Assembly (NCBI RefSeq): GCF_036711975.1
Contig: NC_091976.1
Location: 23,932,001-23,996,000, forward strand
DNA: 64,000 nucleotides
Reading direction: 5' to 3'
DNA from: Onthophagus taurus
Lineage: Eukaryota > Arthropoda > Insecta > Coleoptera > Scarabaeidae
Shown piece after piece: positions 33,001 to 44,377 of this stretch. The translations under genes were made by a program, and so were the position numbers. Within the stretch, counting starts at the first letter, position 1. Each line of letters begins with the position of its first letter. The notes beneath the pieces were generated by a model. That model did not search any database and was not told the origin of the DNA. It was given only the letters and a program-made list of their open reading frames with translations.

Positions 33001-35495
33001 GAAAACTAATTTAAAAATTCCTGGAAACCGTATTTATTGAAATTAAGGAATGAGACTTGTTCTAAGTTAAAGCTCAAAGCTTTCTCTTTAAAATGATGTA
33101 TAATAATTGTTGGGTTGGATTGGAAAAATATTGAGAAAAAATATTTTGAAATAAAACTTACATTTTCGTATAACCTAAAAGTGTCAAAAAAGATGCTAAT
33201 TTAAAAATTCCTGGAAGCCGTATTTATTGAAATTAAGGAATGAGACTTGTTCTAAATTAAAGCTCAAAGCTTTCTCTTTAAAATGATGTATAATAATTGT
33301 TGGGTTGGATTGGAAAAATATTGAGAAAAAAATTTTGAAATGAAACTTACATTTTCGTATAACCTAAAAGTGTCAAAAAAGATGCTAATTTAAAAATTCC
33401 TGGAAGCCGTATTTATTGAAATTAAGGAATGAGACTTGATTTAAATTAAAGCTCAAAGCTTTCTCTTTAAGATGATGTATAATAATTGTTGGGCTGGATT
33501 AGAAAAATATTGAGAAAAAAAGTGTTGAAAGAAAACTTACATTTTCGTATAACCTAAAAGTGTCAAAAAAGATGCTAATTTAAAAATTCCTGGAAGCCGC
33601 ATTTATTGAAATTAAGGAATGAGACTTGATTTAAATTAAAGCTCAAAGCTTTCTCTTTAAAATCATGTATTATAATTGTTGGGTTGGATTGGAAAGATAT
33701 TGAGAAAAAAAATGTTGAAACAAAACTTACATTTTCGTATAACCTAAAAGTGTCAAAAAAGATGCTAATTTAAAAATTCCTGGAAGCCGCATTTATTGAA
33801 ATTAAGGAATGAGACTTGATTTAAATTAAAGCTCAAAGCTTTCTCTTTAAGATGATGTATAATAATTGTTGGGCTGGATTAGAAAAATATTGAGAAAAAA
33901 AGTGTTGAAAGAAAACTTACATTTTCGTATAACCTAAAAGTGTCAAAAAAGATGCTAATTTAAAAATTCCTGGATGCCGTATTTATTGAAATTAAGGAAT
34001 GAGACTTATTCTAAGTTAAAGCTCAAAGCTTTCTCTTTAAAATGATGTATAATAATTGTTGGGTTGGATTGGAAAAATATTGAGAAAAAAAATGTTGAAA
34101 CAAAACTTACATTTTCGTATAACCTAAAAGTGTCAAAAAAGATGCTAATTTAAAAATTCCTGGAAGCCGTATTTATTGAAATTAAGGAATGAGACTTATT
34201 CTAAATTAAAGCTCAAAGCTTTCTCTTTAAAATCATGTATTATAATTGTTGGGTTGGATTGGAAAAATATTGAGAAAAAAAATGTTGAAACAAAACTTAC
34301 ATTTTCGTATAACCTAAAAGTGTCAAAAAAGATACTAATTTAAAAATTCCTGGATGCCATATTTATTGAAATTAAGGAATAAAACCGATTTTAAACAAAA
34401 GCTCAAAGCTTTCTCTTTAAAATGATGTATAATAATTGTTGGGTTGGATTGGAAAAATATTGAGAAAAAAAAAAGTTGAAATAAAACGTACATTTTCGTA
34501 TAACCTAAAAGTGTCAAAAAAGATGCTAATTTAAAAATTCCTGGAAGCCGTATTTCTTGAAATTAAGGAATGACACTTGTTCTAAATTAAAGCTCAAAGC
34601 TTTCTCTTTAAAATAATGTATAATAATTGTTGAGTTAGATTGGAAAGATATTGAGAAAAAAAATGTTGAAACAAAACTTACATTTTCGTATAACCTAAAA
34701 GTGTCAAAAAAGATGCTAATTTAAAAATTCCTGGAAGCCGCATTTATTGAAATTAAGGAATGAGACTTGATTTAAATTAAAGCTCAAAGCTTTCTCTTTA
34801 AGATGATGTATAATAATTGTTGGGCTGGATTAGAAAAATATTGAGAAAAAAAGTGTTGAAAGAAAACTTACATTTTCGTATAATCTAAAAGTGTCAAAAA
34901 AGATGCTAATTTAAAAATTTCTGGAAGCCACATTTATTGAAATTAAGGAATGAGACTTGTTCTAAATTAAAGCTCAAAGCTTTCTCTTTAAAGTGATGTA
35001 TAATAATTGTTGGGTTGGATTAGAAAAATATTGGGAAAAAAAGTGTTGAAAGAAAACTTACATTTTCGTATAACCTAAAAGTGTCAAAAAAAATACTAAT
35101 TTAAAAATTCCTGGAAGCCGTATTTATTGAAATTAAAGAATGAGACTTGTTCTAAATTAAAGCTCAAAGCTTTCTCTTTAAAATGATGTATAATAATAGT
35201 TGAGTTGGATTAGAAAAATATTGGGAAAAAAAGTGTTGAAAGAAAACTTACATTTTCGTATAATCTAAAAGTGTCAAAAAAGATACTAATTTAAAAATTC
35301 CTGGAAGCCGTATTTATTGAAATTAAAGAATGAGACTTGTTCTAAATTAAAGCTCAAAGCTTTCTCTTTAAAATGATGTATAATAATAGTTGAGTTGGAT
35401 TGGAAAAATATTGAGAAAAAAATGTTGAAACAAAACTTACATTTTCGTATAACCTAAAAGTGTCAAAAAAGATACTAATTTAAAAATTCCTGATT
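33001..35495. repeat. Tandem array, about 13 copies of a 190 bp unit
   Basis: Copies start with AAAAATTCCTGGAAGCCG at about 33013, 33202, 33392 and every 189-190 bp to 35482. Each contains AAGCTCAAAGCTTTCTCTTT and ACTTACATTTTCGTATAACC. On the minus strand, toward the SLC6 first exon only 40 bp away, nearly every unit has a pyrimidine-rich tract, AG, a 13-nt stretch GTTATACGAAAAT, and GTAAGT, that is, consensus splice sites around a potential micro-exon. No inverted terminal repeats flank the array. Confidence 0.85.
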
Positions 35496-35799
35496 TGATT
35501 GAAAAACAACAAATTGAATAAAAATTATTATTATTATTACGTATTACAAATTAAAATCTATTTGTACAATAGAAACGCGTATTCCACGTGTAAATCGTCA
35601 CGATATAGATAAAATATTTATAGTAATATATCTTAGCATCAACAAGATAAATCCGCAAGGGCAGAAGCACGAGTGAATTATTATTTTTATTTTTAAGCAT
35701 TTTTTCGAGCACCATAACGCACTAAATATAAAACGTCTTCAAGTTTTTACACTTTCACCAAAAATGTTTTATTTAAAGTCTTATTTTTTTAAATGTAAA

Positions 35800-36807
35800 C
35801 TATGACAAAGAATCGGATCGATAAATTCCTCTTCTTCGAATTTGTCTTATCCTTTTATCCATGATCGTTGATATTAAGATACCCAGTGAAATTCCAACGA
35901 AAAAAATAACAACGATTAAAATTTTCATCGTTAAAGATGTAACTGAAACTAAAACATCCTTTTCTTTCCTTAATTCTTGATAATAAATTTTTTCCATTTT
36001 TAAAATTTCCTCCAACGATTTAATCCCATTTATTAAAGAGTCGTTGTTGTGTTTTTCGCAGTTTAATCGTTTCGAAATTGGGCCATTTTTACCATAAATC
36101 GCTTCGATTCGATTTTCGCGATAACAATTAATATCGTTATCAATTTTAAATAGATTTTCTTCGGTTAATTTTTTAAACATCTTAATCGTTTCGCAATTAC
36201 AAGCCCAGCTGTTAAAGTTTAAATTAACGGAAGAAAACGATTTCGGCAATTTAAAAATCTCCGGATTTACATGAATCAAATTGTTCGCGTTTAAACTTAA
36301 CGTTTTTAAATTTGGTAATCCCACAATGTTCTCTTCGGTGAAATAAGAAATTTTGGTCCAAGATAAATCTAAATTCTCCAAACTCGATGAATACAAAGAG
36401 GGTGTTCTTGAGCTGAATAAATTGTTGGATAAATTTAGTGTTATTATTTTTTTGTTTGTTGAAATTAGCTCATCGGGGACTTCTTCTAAAATGTTTTTGG
36501 ATAAATCCAACGATTCTAGTTGAATTAAATTTTCGAATGTGTTATCTTCGACGTAAACGATGTTGTTGAAGTTTAAACGTAGTTGTTTTAAATTTGTGAA
36601 GTTATAAAAATTCGCTTTATATAACTCTTCAATTTCGTTGTCGCAAAAATCGAGAATTTCTATATTTCCGGTGTTTTGAAACATTGGGATTTTGTTTAAA
36701 TCGTTTCCCGAACAATTTATTTCGCGCGATGTTAATTTGCATCTTTGAGCTATTATTGGACTCAAAAAGGTGAGAAGGAGGATGTGGTAAAGTTTTATTC
36801 GCCCCAT
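35800..36807 (-). CDS. Single-exon membrane leucine-rich-repeat protein
   Basis: One uninterrupted frame encodes 335 residues. Residues 1-20 (GRIKLYHILLLTFLSPIIAQ) are a signal peptide. A small Cys-containing N-cap (CKLTSREINCSGNDLNKIP) leads into about six LRRs of the LxxLxLxxN type, e.g. LKQLRLNFNNIVYVEDNTF and LESLDLSKNILEEVP. A C-terminal cap with WACNCETIKMF and two later cysteines resembles an LRRCT. A juxtamembrane charged helix (LEEILKMEKIYYQELRKEKD) is followed by one membrane segment near 292-315 and a basic cytoplasmic tail. It should be a type I surface protein; ligand and signalling are unknown. Such small insect LRR receptors are common and often single-exon. Its 3' end faces the 190 bp array. 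Confidence 0.88.
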   Translation of the reverse strand: MGRIKLYHILLLTFLSPIIAQRCKLTSREINCSGNDLNKIPMFQNTGNIEILDFCDNEIEELYKANFYNFTNLKQLRLNFNNIVYVEDNTFENLIQLESLDLSKNILEEVPDELISTNKKIITLNLSNNLFSSRTPSLYSSSLENLDLSWTKISYFTEENIVGLPNLKTLSLNANNLIHVNPEIFKLPKSFSSVNLNFNSWACNCETIKMFKKLTEENLFKIDNDINCYRENRIEAIYGKNGPISKRLNCEKHNNDSLINGIKSLEEILKMEKIYYQELRKEKDVLVSVTSLTMKILIVVIFFVGISLGILISTIMDKRIRQIRRRGIYRSDSLS

Positions 36808-38719
36808 AACTAAAAAAATAATATGAAACTAAATTAGTCGTAGAACTTAACGAAATATAACTTAATACTAAATAAAAATTGTTTTAGCGGTGAAAGTTGC
36901 TCGATTAGTTAATTTTTGAACTTAATATCTTTTTAATTAGATTAGTTTTTTATAAAAAGAGAAAGTGTTTATTTTCTAAACAAATGTTACGTATTATCTA
37001 CGTAATATTGCACCGATTAATCTAACTTGTTTAGATAAAATTACTCAAACAATATTGTAAATACAAATTGATTTGTTTAAATACGAATTAATCCTAAAAA
37101 AATCTCGAAATATGACAACGACACAAAAATTTATTAAGTTTTTTATCGAAATAATGAATAAACATTGATGTCGATGATCTGTCTTTTTTAACTAAGCCGA
37201 TTTCAAAACACTCGAGTTCGACATAAATAAGATACATTCTTATAGATATATTCAAGTGGACGCTTACATTGAAATTAAAAATAATGTTAAAAAGAACATG
37301 TGATTAAAACAAATTTTTGTGGTGAAACACGATTTAATAAAGGATGTCGTAAAAATTCCTTACATATTTTTCATAAAAAAAACGATTTTATCTTTGTTGT
37401 GATTACTTTTATTTTAAAAAGTTTATTCCGTTTAAACAAATTATTATTTTTTTAACTTACCGGTTTAATTCACGTTTTTCAAATGTGAAAAAAAAATCAA
37501 AACTGTTGTATCATTTAATGTGTCGCCTCACAGACTGAAATTATAAGAATCTCTGTTTCTTATCTCTGCGCTTATCACATTTTTCAATATTCGATATCTA
37601 TTAAGGTAGTAGTACAAACAGGTTAATATAGGCAGGACGAGACGTGTATTTACACGTTTTTTAAACATTCTTTAAAAGATTTGAATGCACTAACTATATA
37701 TATAATTACAAATTTTTTTTTAAGAGGGAATAAGATGCACTTTATCAGAAATGGTGATTACACCAGGAAATGTCTCATATAGGAGGAATTAAAAATAATG
37801 ATAGTTTATCTCCAAAAAATTTTATATTTTAAATTCATCTCTAATCGAATCGCATAACATATCTTAGTGTTATCAAACGGTAAATATTTCGTAACGGTTT
37901 TAAGTACATATAGAGAGAATTTTTCTTAATGGCAAATCTACGCTGTTAGGTTCCTTTAAGTACATTTGTCTTATGTATAAGGTGTTTCAAAAATAGTGGA
38001 TCAAACAAAAGATAAAATAACAATTCTTTTTTATTAGGAAAGAAGTTGACGAGAACTTTGTATAACTGAAATCATCATGTTGCAAAAGGATTTTAATTAT
38101 TATTAGATAAGTGCAGAAATGTTAGGAAATTTATTTTTAAAGAGGCGCAAAGCGGATATAAAGAAACATCAAATTAACAAACCATCACGAATTAGCAAGT
38201 CCTGTTCATTTTATTGTTAGCAAGTATTGGGATCAATATCAGGCAGATCGACTTGGAAAAAATTTTACAAAATTATTAAAACTACTGACTTGTTTGAATT
38301 AGAACGTAAAATGTTTCATGTTTTGTTTGAAATAACTTATGATTATCAAAACATGACTTTACTATACAGTTAGGTGATGATATTGATGGAGTTTTGGTGA
38401 TACGGATTATTTACTATCTGAAATTGTATTGTACCACCAAATATTGTACCAATGATAACAGAGCATGCAACCACGTAACATAAGACTTGTAATCAAAATC
38501 ACGAAAAAAGAAACGATCTGCTAACTTTAAAATCCAAATTACTGCTTTGACGTAAGGGACTTGGTTCAAAATCATTTTCAGGTGACGATATAAAACAACG
38601 CATTCAGTAAGAATCCCAGTAAGTAAGTAAGTTGCGCCACATCACATGCTTAATAACAAGTAGATAATTAGTTCATCTATTCACCCTACAAGTTTGGACT
38701 TTATCAATCCCTCATTCTA
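36808..38719. other. Intergenic region, no gene recognised
   Basis: The first few hundred bases should hold the LRR gene promoter. The rest is AT-rich, with poly-T/poly-A tracts and no coding frame or repeat structure that I can support. Confidence 0.45.
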
Positions 38720-38930
38720 TTAGCAGGATATAGTTGTCTCAGTATCAAGTCTTCTGTAACTTCTGTCTAGCTTTCTGGCAGCAATATTTAATGGTTTCCA
38801 TGCAGTAGCCAGTCTTCTGCTAGCAGTATCTAGTCTTCTGTAAGTAATATATAGTTTTCTGGCAACAAAATCTAATGGTTTATTATCAATCAAGTAGTCT
38901 TTTGCAAGCAATATAATAAAACAAAGGTTC
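38720..38930. repeat. Short degenerate TCTAGTCTTCTG...AGCAGT-type repeats
   Basis: Words of the form TCTAGTCTTCTGTAAG, CTAGCTTTCTGGCAGCAAT, AGTCTTCTGCTAGCAGTAT and AGTTTTCTGGCAACAAAAT follow each other about every 30-40 bp. Similar words occur at 6130-6290. The minus-strand frame through them is a by-product of the repeat. Nature of the repeat unknown. Confidence 0.45.
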
Positions 38931-39079
38931 CTTAATCCTAACATTGATATTCGTTCTCTCGTCTGAATGGAGAAGAACTTTGCGTTAGGTTGTGTCTTTT
39001 TTTCTATACTATGATGAGGATGTTTTGCACATGTCTGCAAAACCGTTGATCCTCTTAAGGCTTAGTTAATGTAACCCGG

Positions 39080-39255
39080 ATGTCTTTTTGGGCACACTCA
39101 ATGCTATCCTAAGGGAATTGGACAAAAATTGATGTTTGTAAACAAGAAAAAAGAAAGTCGCCAACCACGTATTTACTACGACTGAATAACTATTAATACA
39201 ACCTTGTTCTAATACGAATAACGTACCTGAAAAGAATCTTTTTTGGTGTTTCATG
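39080..39255 (-). pseudogene. Possible relic of an SLC6-like exon
   Basis: On the minus strand, after a TTTTCAG acceptor-like site, one frame reads YVIRIRTRLY and the next reads INSYSVVVNTWLATFFFLVY. These parallel RYHILQYDPLHD and VNYSLVLTAFFTWLATFFIC in the TM5 exon of the SLC6-like gene 7 kb away. A frame change between them suggests a decayed paralogous exon. No other exon of such a gene was found nearby, so the call is tentative. Confidence 0.35.
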
Positions 39256-39339
39256 TCTTGCTGAAAAGTCACTCCTCTTCATTATTGAAATCATCTCTTC
39301 ACTCAGCGATTAATTTCGTTTCTGAAGCACTTGAAATTT

Positions 39340-40975
39340 TTATACTCATATTTCGAGAACTGGATTTTATACGAATTTTTAAAACTTAATCGGCTAAAAT
39401 TTCAAAATTTGAAAAAATTGTCGATCATTTCAAATATTTATTTTTCAAAAACTTTTTCAAAACGGCTTGTTGCATTAAAAAGAGAATATTTTAATTAATA
39501 ATAGTTAATATTTCCACAAGGATCCTTCAAGAAATAAATTTTATAGCGAAGTTTGAAAGTTATCGATGAAAATTGCAACATCGAAAATTTTATCAAAATT
39601 TCAAATATTGTTTTCTCAAAAACCAAAAGCTATTTTGAAAAACGGGTTGGTTCATTGGAAAGAAGACACTTTTATTAACACTTTTGGAAATTTTTATACT
39701 AATATTCCAAGAACTGGATTTTATATGAATTTTTAAAACTTAATCGGCAAAAATTGCAAAATTCGAAAAAATTTTCGATCATTTCAAAAATTTATTTCTC
39801 AAAAACTAAAAGCTATTTTTCAAAACGGATTGGTTCATTGGAAAGAAGACACTTTTATTAACACTTTGGGAAACTTTCATACTCATATTCCAAGAACTGA
39901 ATTTTATACGAATTTTTAAAACTAAATCGGCGAAAATTGCAGATTGCGACAAAATTGTTGATCATTTCAAAAATTTATTTCTCAAGAACTAAAAGTGATT
40001 TTTTAAAACGGCTTGTTGCATTAAAAAGAGGATACTTTAATTAATAATTGGCAATATTTCCACAAGGATCCTTCAAGAAATGAATTTTATACCGAATTTT
40101 GAAACTTATCGATGAAAATTGCAACATCGAAAATTTTATCAACATTTCAAATATTGTTTTATCAAAAACTAAAAGCTATTTTTTAAAACGGGTTGGTTCA
40201 TTGGAAAGAAGACACTTTTATTGACACTTTGGGAAATTTTCATACTCATATTCTAAGAACTGGATTTTATACGAATTTTTAAAGCTTAATCGGCGAAAAT
40301 TGCAAAATTCGAAAAAATTGTCGATCATTTCAAAAATTTATTTCTCAAGAACTAAAAGCGATTTTTCAAAACGGCTTGTTGCATTAATAATTGGTGATAT
40401 TTCCACAAGGATTCTTCAAGAAATGAATTTTATAACGAATTTTGAAAGTTATCGATGAAAATTGCAACATCGAAAATGTTATTAAAACTTCAAATATTGT
40501 TTTCTCAAAAACTAAAAGTTATTTGTCAAAACGGGTTGGTTCATTGGAAAGAGGACACTTTTATTAACACTTTTGGAAATTTTCATACTCATATTCCAAG
40601 AACTGGATTTTATATGAATTTTTAAAACTTAATCGGCGAAAAATGCAAAATTCGAATAAATTGTCGATCATTTCGAAAATTTATTTCTCAAGAACTAAAA
40701 GCGATTTTTCAAAACGGCTTGTTGCATCAAAAAAAGAATATTTTAATTAATAATTGGTGATATTTCCACAAAGATCCTTCAAGAAATGAATTTTATACCG
40801 AATTTTGAAACTTATCGATGAAAATTGTATCAAAACTTCAAATATTATTTTCTCAAAAACTAAACGCTATTTTTCAAAACGGGTTGGTCCATTGGAAAGA
40901 AGACACTTTTATTAACACTTTGGGAAATTTTTATACTCATATTCCGAGAACTGGATTTTATACGAATTTTTAGTT
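39340..40975. repeat. Tandem array of two alternating units of about 180 bp
   Basis: About nine monomers of two related types alternate. Type A has ACTTAATCGGCGAAAATTGC, CGATCATTTC and TTTCCACAAGGATCCTTCAAG; type B has TTATCGATGAAAATTGCAAC and ATTGGAAAGAAGACACTTTT. The A+B dimer is about 350 bp, with one or two monomers missing. At the right edge the array ends in TTGCCGGATATCCGATCCACCACT, whose first part mirrors a phrase in the FASTK-gene intron (17.07 kb). No coding role. Confidence 0.75.
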
Positions 40976-42492
40976 GCCGGATATCCGATCCACCACTAGT
41001 AAATACGCATTTTTGTATACTTACAAGTCTCTTAACAGGGCACTGTATGATAAATATGCTTCTTTATAACATGAAGTGTCTAATTCCACTCCTTATCAAG
41101 CCTACAAATAAGACAACGAGACAGTAAAGCTCATTTTTATAAACACAGCTGATATCAGACCCACATTTCTAAGTGACATCCCTGGGCTGGTTGATGTGGC
41201 TAGGAGTGATGGTAGAAGTGATGGTATATTTACATACATTGCAATCACCTAGTGTGTAAACTCTGCTCTTTTGACACTTAACATTAGAAGCATCTTTAAT
41301 AAGCATGATGAGACAACATCCTTTTCAAGAAATAACTTCATTAATGCTTAACTGAGGTTACAATTTTCACCTACAACGAAGGTAAAGGTCGACAAAGATA
41401 ATATTTCATATTGCGCTGGGTTACATAGCTGGATCATATTTTTCGATATCGAGGATATACCTGGTAGAATCTTTTCGCCATTATCCTGGATAGAGATCTA
41501 CTTGACTTACCAATAAAAATTAAAATTAGCAGAGTAATGAGATATTCTAACATGGTCGATCAGCTGAGTAGATGGCACTGGCTGCAAAGAAAAGTATTCG
41601 ACTCGATTGATTAAATGCTGTTAGCATCTAAACGGAAATTATGGTAATGTCTGGTCATGACGTATTCATAATGGACAGTGTATTTCCTATTGCCTTAATG
41701 GACCTGGACTGGATGTGGAATTTATGTGATACAACCAGTACAGTAGAGGCAAGGGAGAATAAAGGTAATATATCGAAATATGGCAGAACACATAGGATTA
41801 CAAGCAAAAGAATGTAAAGACAGCGGAGAAGGAAAATTATTACCCCAGCCATTCCTCACTGGCTGTAGATATTTTAATGAATACCCTAACAACATAGCCA
41901 AACGCAAAAGCTTTTTATGTCGATGCTTGGATTGAGCATTATGGTATAGGTGAAGCCGATGTGGAAAGTTAAGGGAAAAATAAACACAACATATTGCTCA
42001 ATATTGACAAACCTTTTTTAGAATTGCTAAAGAAATATTGGAGTAAAATTGGAGCATTAGATTACTTAAAACTAGATAAGAATATTTATATTGAAATCTT
42101 TGCTCGACGAATTAAAAAGTGATTTTAACAAAAAATACAGATGAAGGAAGAAAACAAATGTGTAAATAAAACTAGGAAAAGAATAGAGAAGATAAATTAT
42201 GAGATACATTTGAAGAATTTGGAGGCAGTGAGAAATAGAAATTATAATATGATAGAAAATAAAATGTTTTGTTTATTCCATGTATGAACAAAAAAAAACA
42301 CCAAACAAAATTAAAATACCGTAAAAGTAGGTAACTGCTGACGCTATCTAATCAAAAAAGAAACATTGATAACACACCTACCCAATGTTTAGTTTTAGTC
42401 ATTACGTGATACCTGTTTCTGTGTTTTGGCCCGTTTTAAACTTGAATAAGCGAACTTTGTTGTATTTTTAAATAAAAACACCACAAAAAATC
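40976..42492. other. Intergenic region with possible decayed DNA transposon
   Basis: Around 41530-41660 the plus strand reads NMVDQLSRWHWLQRKVFDS with a broken frame, faintly like the GVDxxDQ...Y....R..KW segment of piggyBac transposases, but too little remains to claim it. The last 150 bp should include the TRAF gene promoter. Nothing else is recognised. Confidence 0.35.
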
Positions 42493-44255
42493 ATGAATGG
42501 AACTCGTTTGCAAAAACCTACGTGCTATTTTTGTAATAAAGTGCTAGAAAATGAAACGGAGGAGGTAAGTTTACAAATTAATTATGACATCATCGATATC
42601 ATTATTCCGACAAATACAAATTTTTATTTTTATTTTAGGGTCACTTAACAACTTGTGGATCAGTTTTAGAGCCGTGCGAATTCAAATGCGGGGCTTATTG
42701 CCAAAGAAAAATGAGAGATAAACATTTAAAAGAGTGCACAAATCGACCACAAACGCAAACTTTACCGAGAATTACTAAACAACACAAAAATATGCAATTT
42801 GAACATGTTCCAATACAAAATGTTCAATATCAAAGTGCGTTTCAAAAAAATCCAATTCAAAATGTTCCAATACAAAATTTCCCGGTTCAGAATATTTCAC
42901 CACAAAATTATTATCCAACAACATCACGAATTGATTCAACACCTCAAAAAACGATTAGTATTGATGTTTTAAAATTACAAACAAAACTTGGTTCGATTGA
43001 GGGACAATTAATTCAAACGCAAAAAAATTTGGAAGCTTTAAAATTAAGGCAAGATAAATTATCAGCAATGCAAACAACAATAAATCCACAAATTTCAAGT
43101 CAATTAGAAAATTTAAGTTATCAAAATCATAATTTCGTTGAATGGAGAAAAACCATGGATTCAGATGTAAACAATTTAAAATATGATTTAGTCCAATCGG
43201 ATCGTTTAAAATTGGATTTAAACAAAAAAATAAAAATGTTAGAAGATAAATTATCTCTATTTAACAGTTTAATGCCCGAAATAAATAGTTTTAAAGAAAA
43301 TGTTATGAAAGAACAAATTATTTCAAATGAAGTAATAAGGGAGGTTAAATCGAAATTGGAAAAGCTCGAAGATTTTCATGCTCATGAAAATGCGGCCATC
43401 GGCGGGTTATGGGACGATCAACGAAAACGATTGGAAGAAATCAAAGGGGATGTTGTTGGGTGTTCAAAAAATATTGAAGAGCAAAAATTGAAATATAGCA
43501 CCGTCGTTTTTGATTTGCGAGCAATCACACAAATTGCGACCGAAAATGCAGAAAAAGTAGAAATCCAGGAGAAAGAATTAATTTCAATTCGAAAAAATTT
43601 AACACAATTAAAACTCGACATGGAAATTTTGGAGGATACGCAAATTTCTAGATTTTTCACGAAACCCGGACATTTAATTTGGAAAATGAACGAGTTTAAA
43701 ATGAAAATGGAAAGTGCTAAAAGTACGGATTTAGTTTTAAGAAGCCCTATTTTTTATACTCACGAATATGGATATAAAATTCGGGTAAATTTAGTTGTAT
43801 TTATTAAATTAGTCAATTTTAATTAATTTATTTTTTTTTGGGTTTATTAAAGTTAATTGTTTATTTAAATGGAATTAAAAAATGGAAAGGGAGGCACATG
43901 ATAGCTTGTATACACGTTTTAAAAGGCGAATATGATTTAATGCTACCTTGGCCTTGTTTAATCGAAGGAAATGTTACTATAAGGGATCTTTATGATTATT
44001 CAGATGTAAGTACAAAAATTTGATGGATCAATTAACTAAAATTTTTGATTTTAGCCGAGACACACCACGAAATTTATTAGTGCCAAACGAGAACATGGCG
44101 ATGAAGTCAACGATGACCCCCAAGAGTCTTCAACTCAATACATTTTTATCCCCCACACCACATTAACCAAATACAATCATATCAGAGATGACACGTTATT
44201 TTTAGAAGTAAAAATCGGGCGATATATGAAACATCAAGATGAAACAAGTCTTTAA
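42493..44255 (+). CDS. TRAF-family protein (zinc finger, coiled coil, MATH domain; no RING)
   Basis: Four exons, 42493-42564, 42639-43784, 43853-44005 and 44055-44255, join in phase 0 to 523 residues. The N-terminal 60 residues contain paired Cys/His (CYFCNK, HLTTC, CEFKCGAYC, HLKEC) as in a TRAF-type zinc finger. Residues about 65-110 are Gln/Asn/Pro-rich with a repeated (I/V)QN(V/F)P phrase. A long heptad region of about 200 residues follows. The MATH/TRAF-C domain occupies the last 150: GHLIWKMNEF, LRSPIFYTHEYGYKIR, VYLNG, KGEYDLMLPWPC and DDTLFLEVKI. TRAFs trimerise and couple receptors to NF-kB or JNK signalling. The usual RING for ubiquitin ligase activity is absent from the visible gene, so an adaptor role is more likely. 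The 3' end faces the NRF-6-like gene tail to tail, about 120 bp apart. Confidence 0.86.
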
Positions 44256-44377
44256 AAAGGATAAAAAAGTTTTAAAAAATTAAGTACATATTTATTATTT
44301 TTTTGTACGGTTCGATTAATTTATAAGATTTGAAAAAATAAATATTTAATATCAACAAAAAGGAAAAAAAAATCTTT

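Noticed and set aside
29243-35495. CRISPR-like regular repeats
   Set aside because: The units are 170-190 bp contiguous tandem repeats without spacers in a eukaryotic context; this is satellite DNA.
38720-39040. Minus-strand frame of 106 codons with RRLDTA-like repeats
   Set aside because: The peptide repetition follows the short DNA repeats; there is no promoter, splice or family support.
41530-41900. Possible piggyBac transposase remnant
   Set aside because: Only a weak NMVDQLSRWHWLQRK resemblance in a broken frame and no TTAA-flanked ends; not enough to call.
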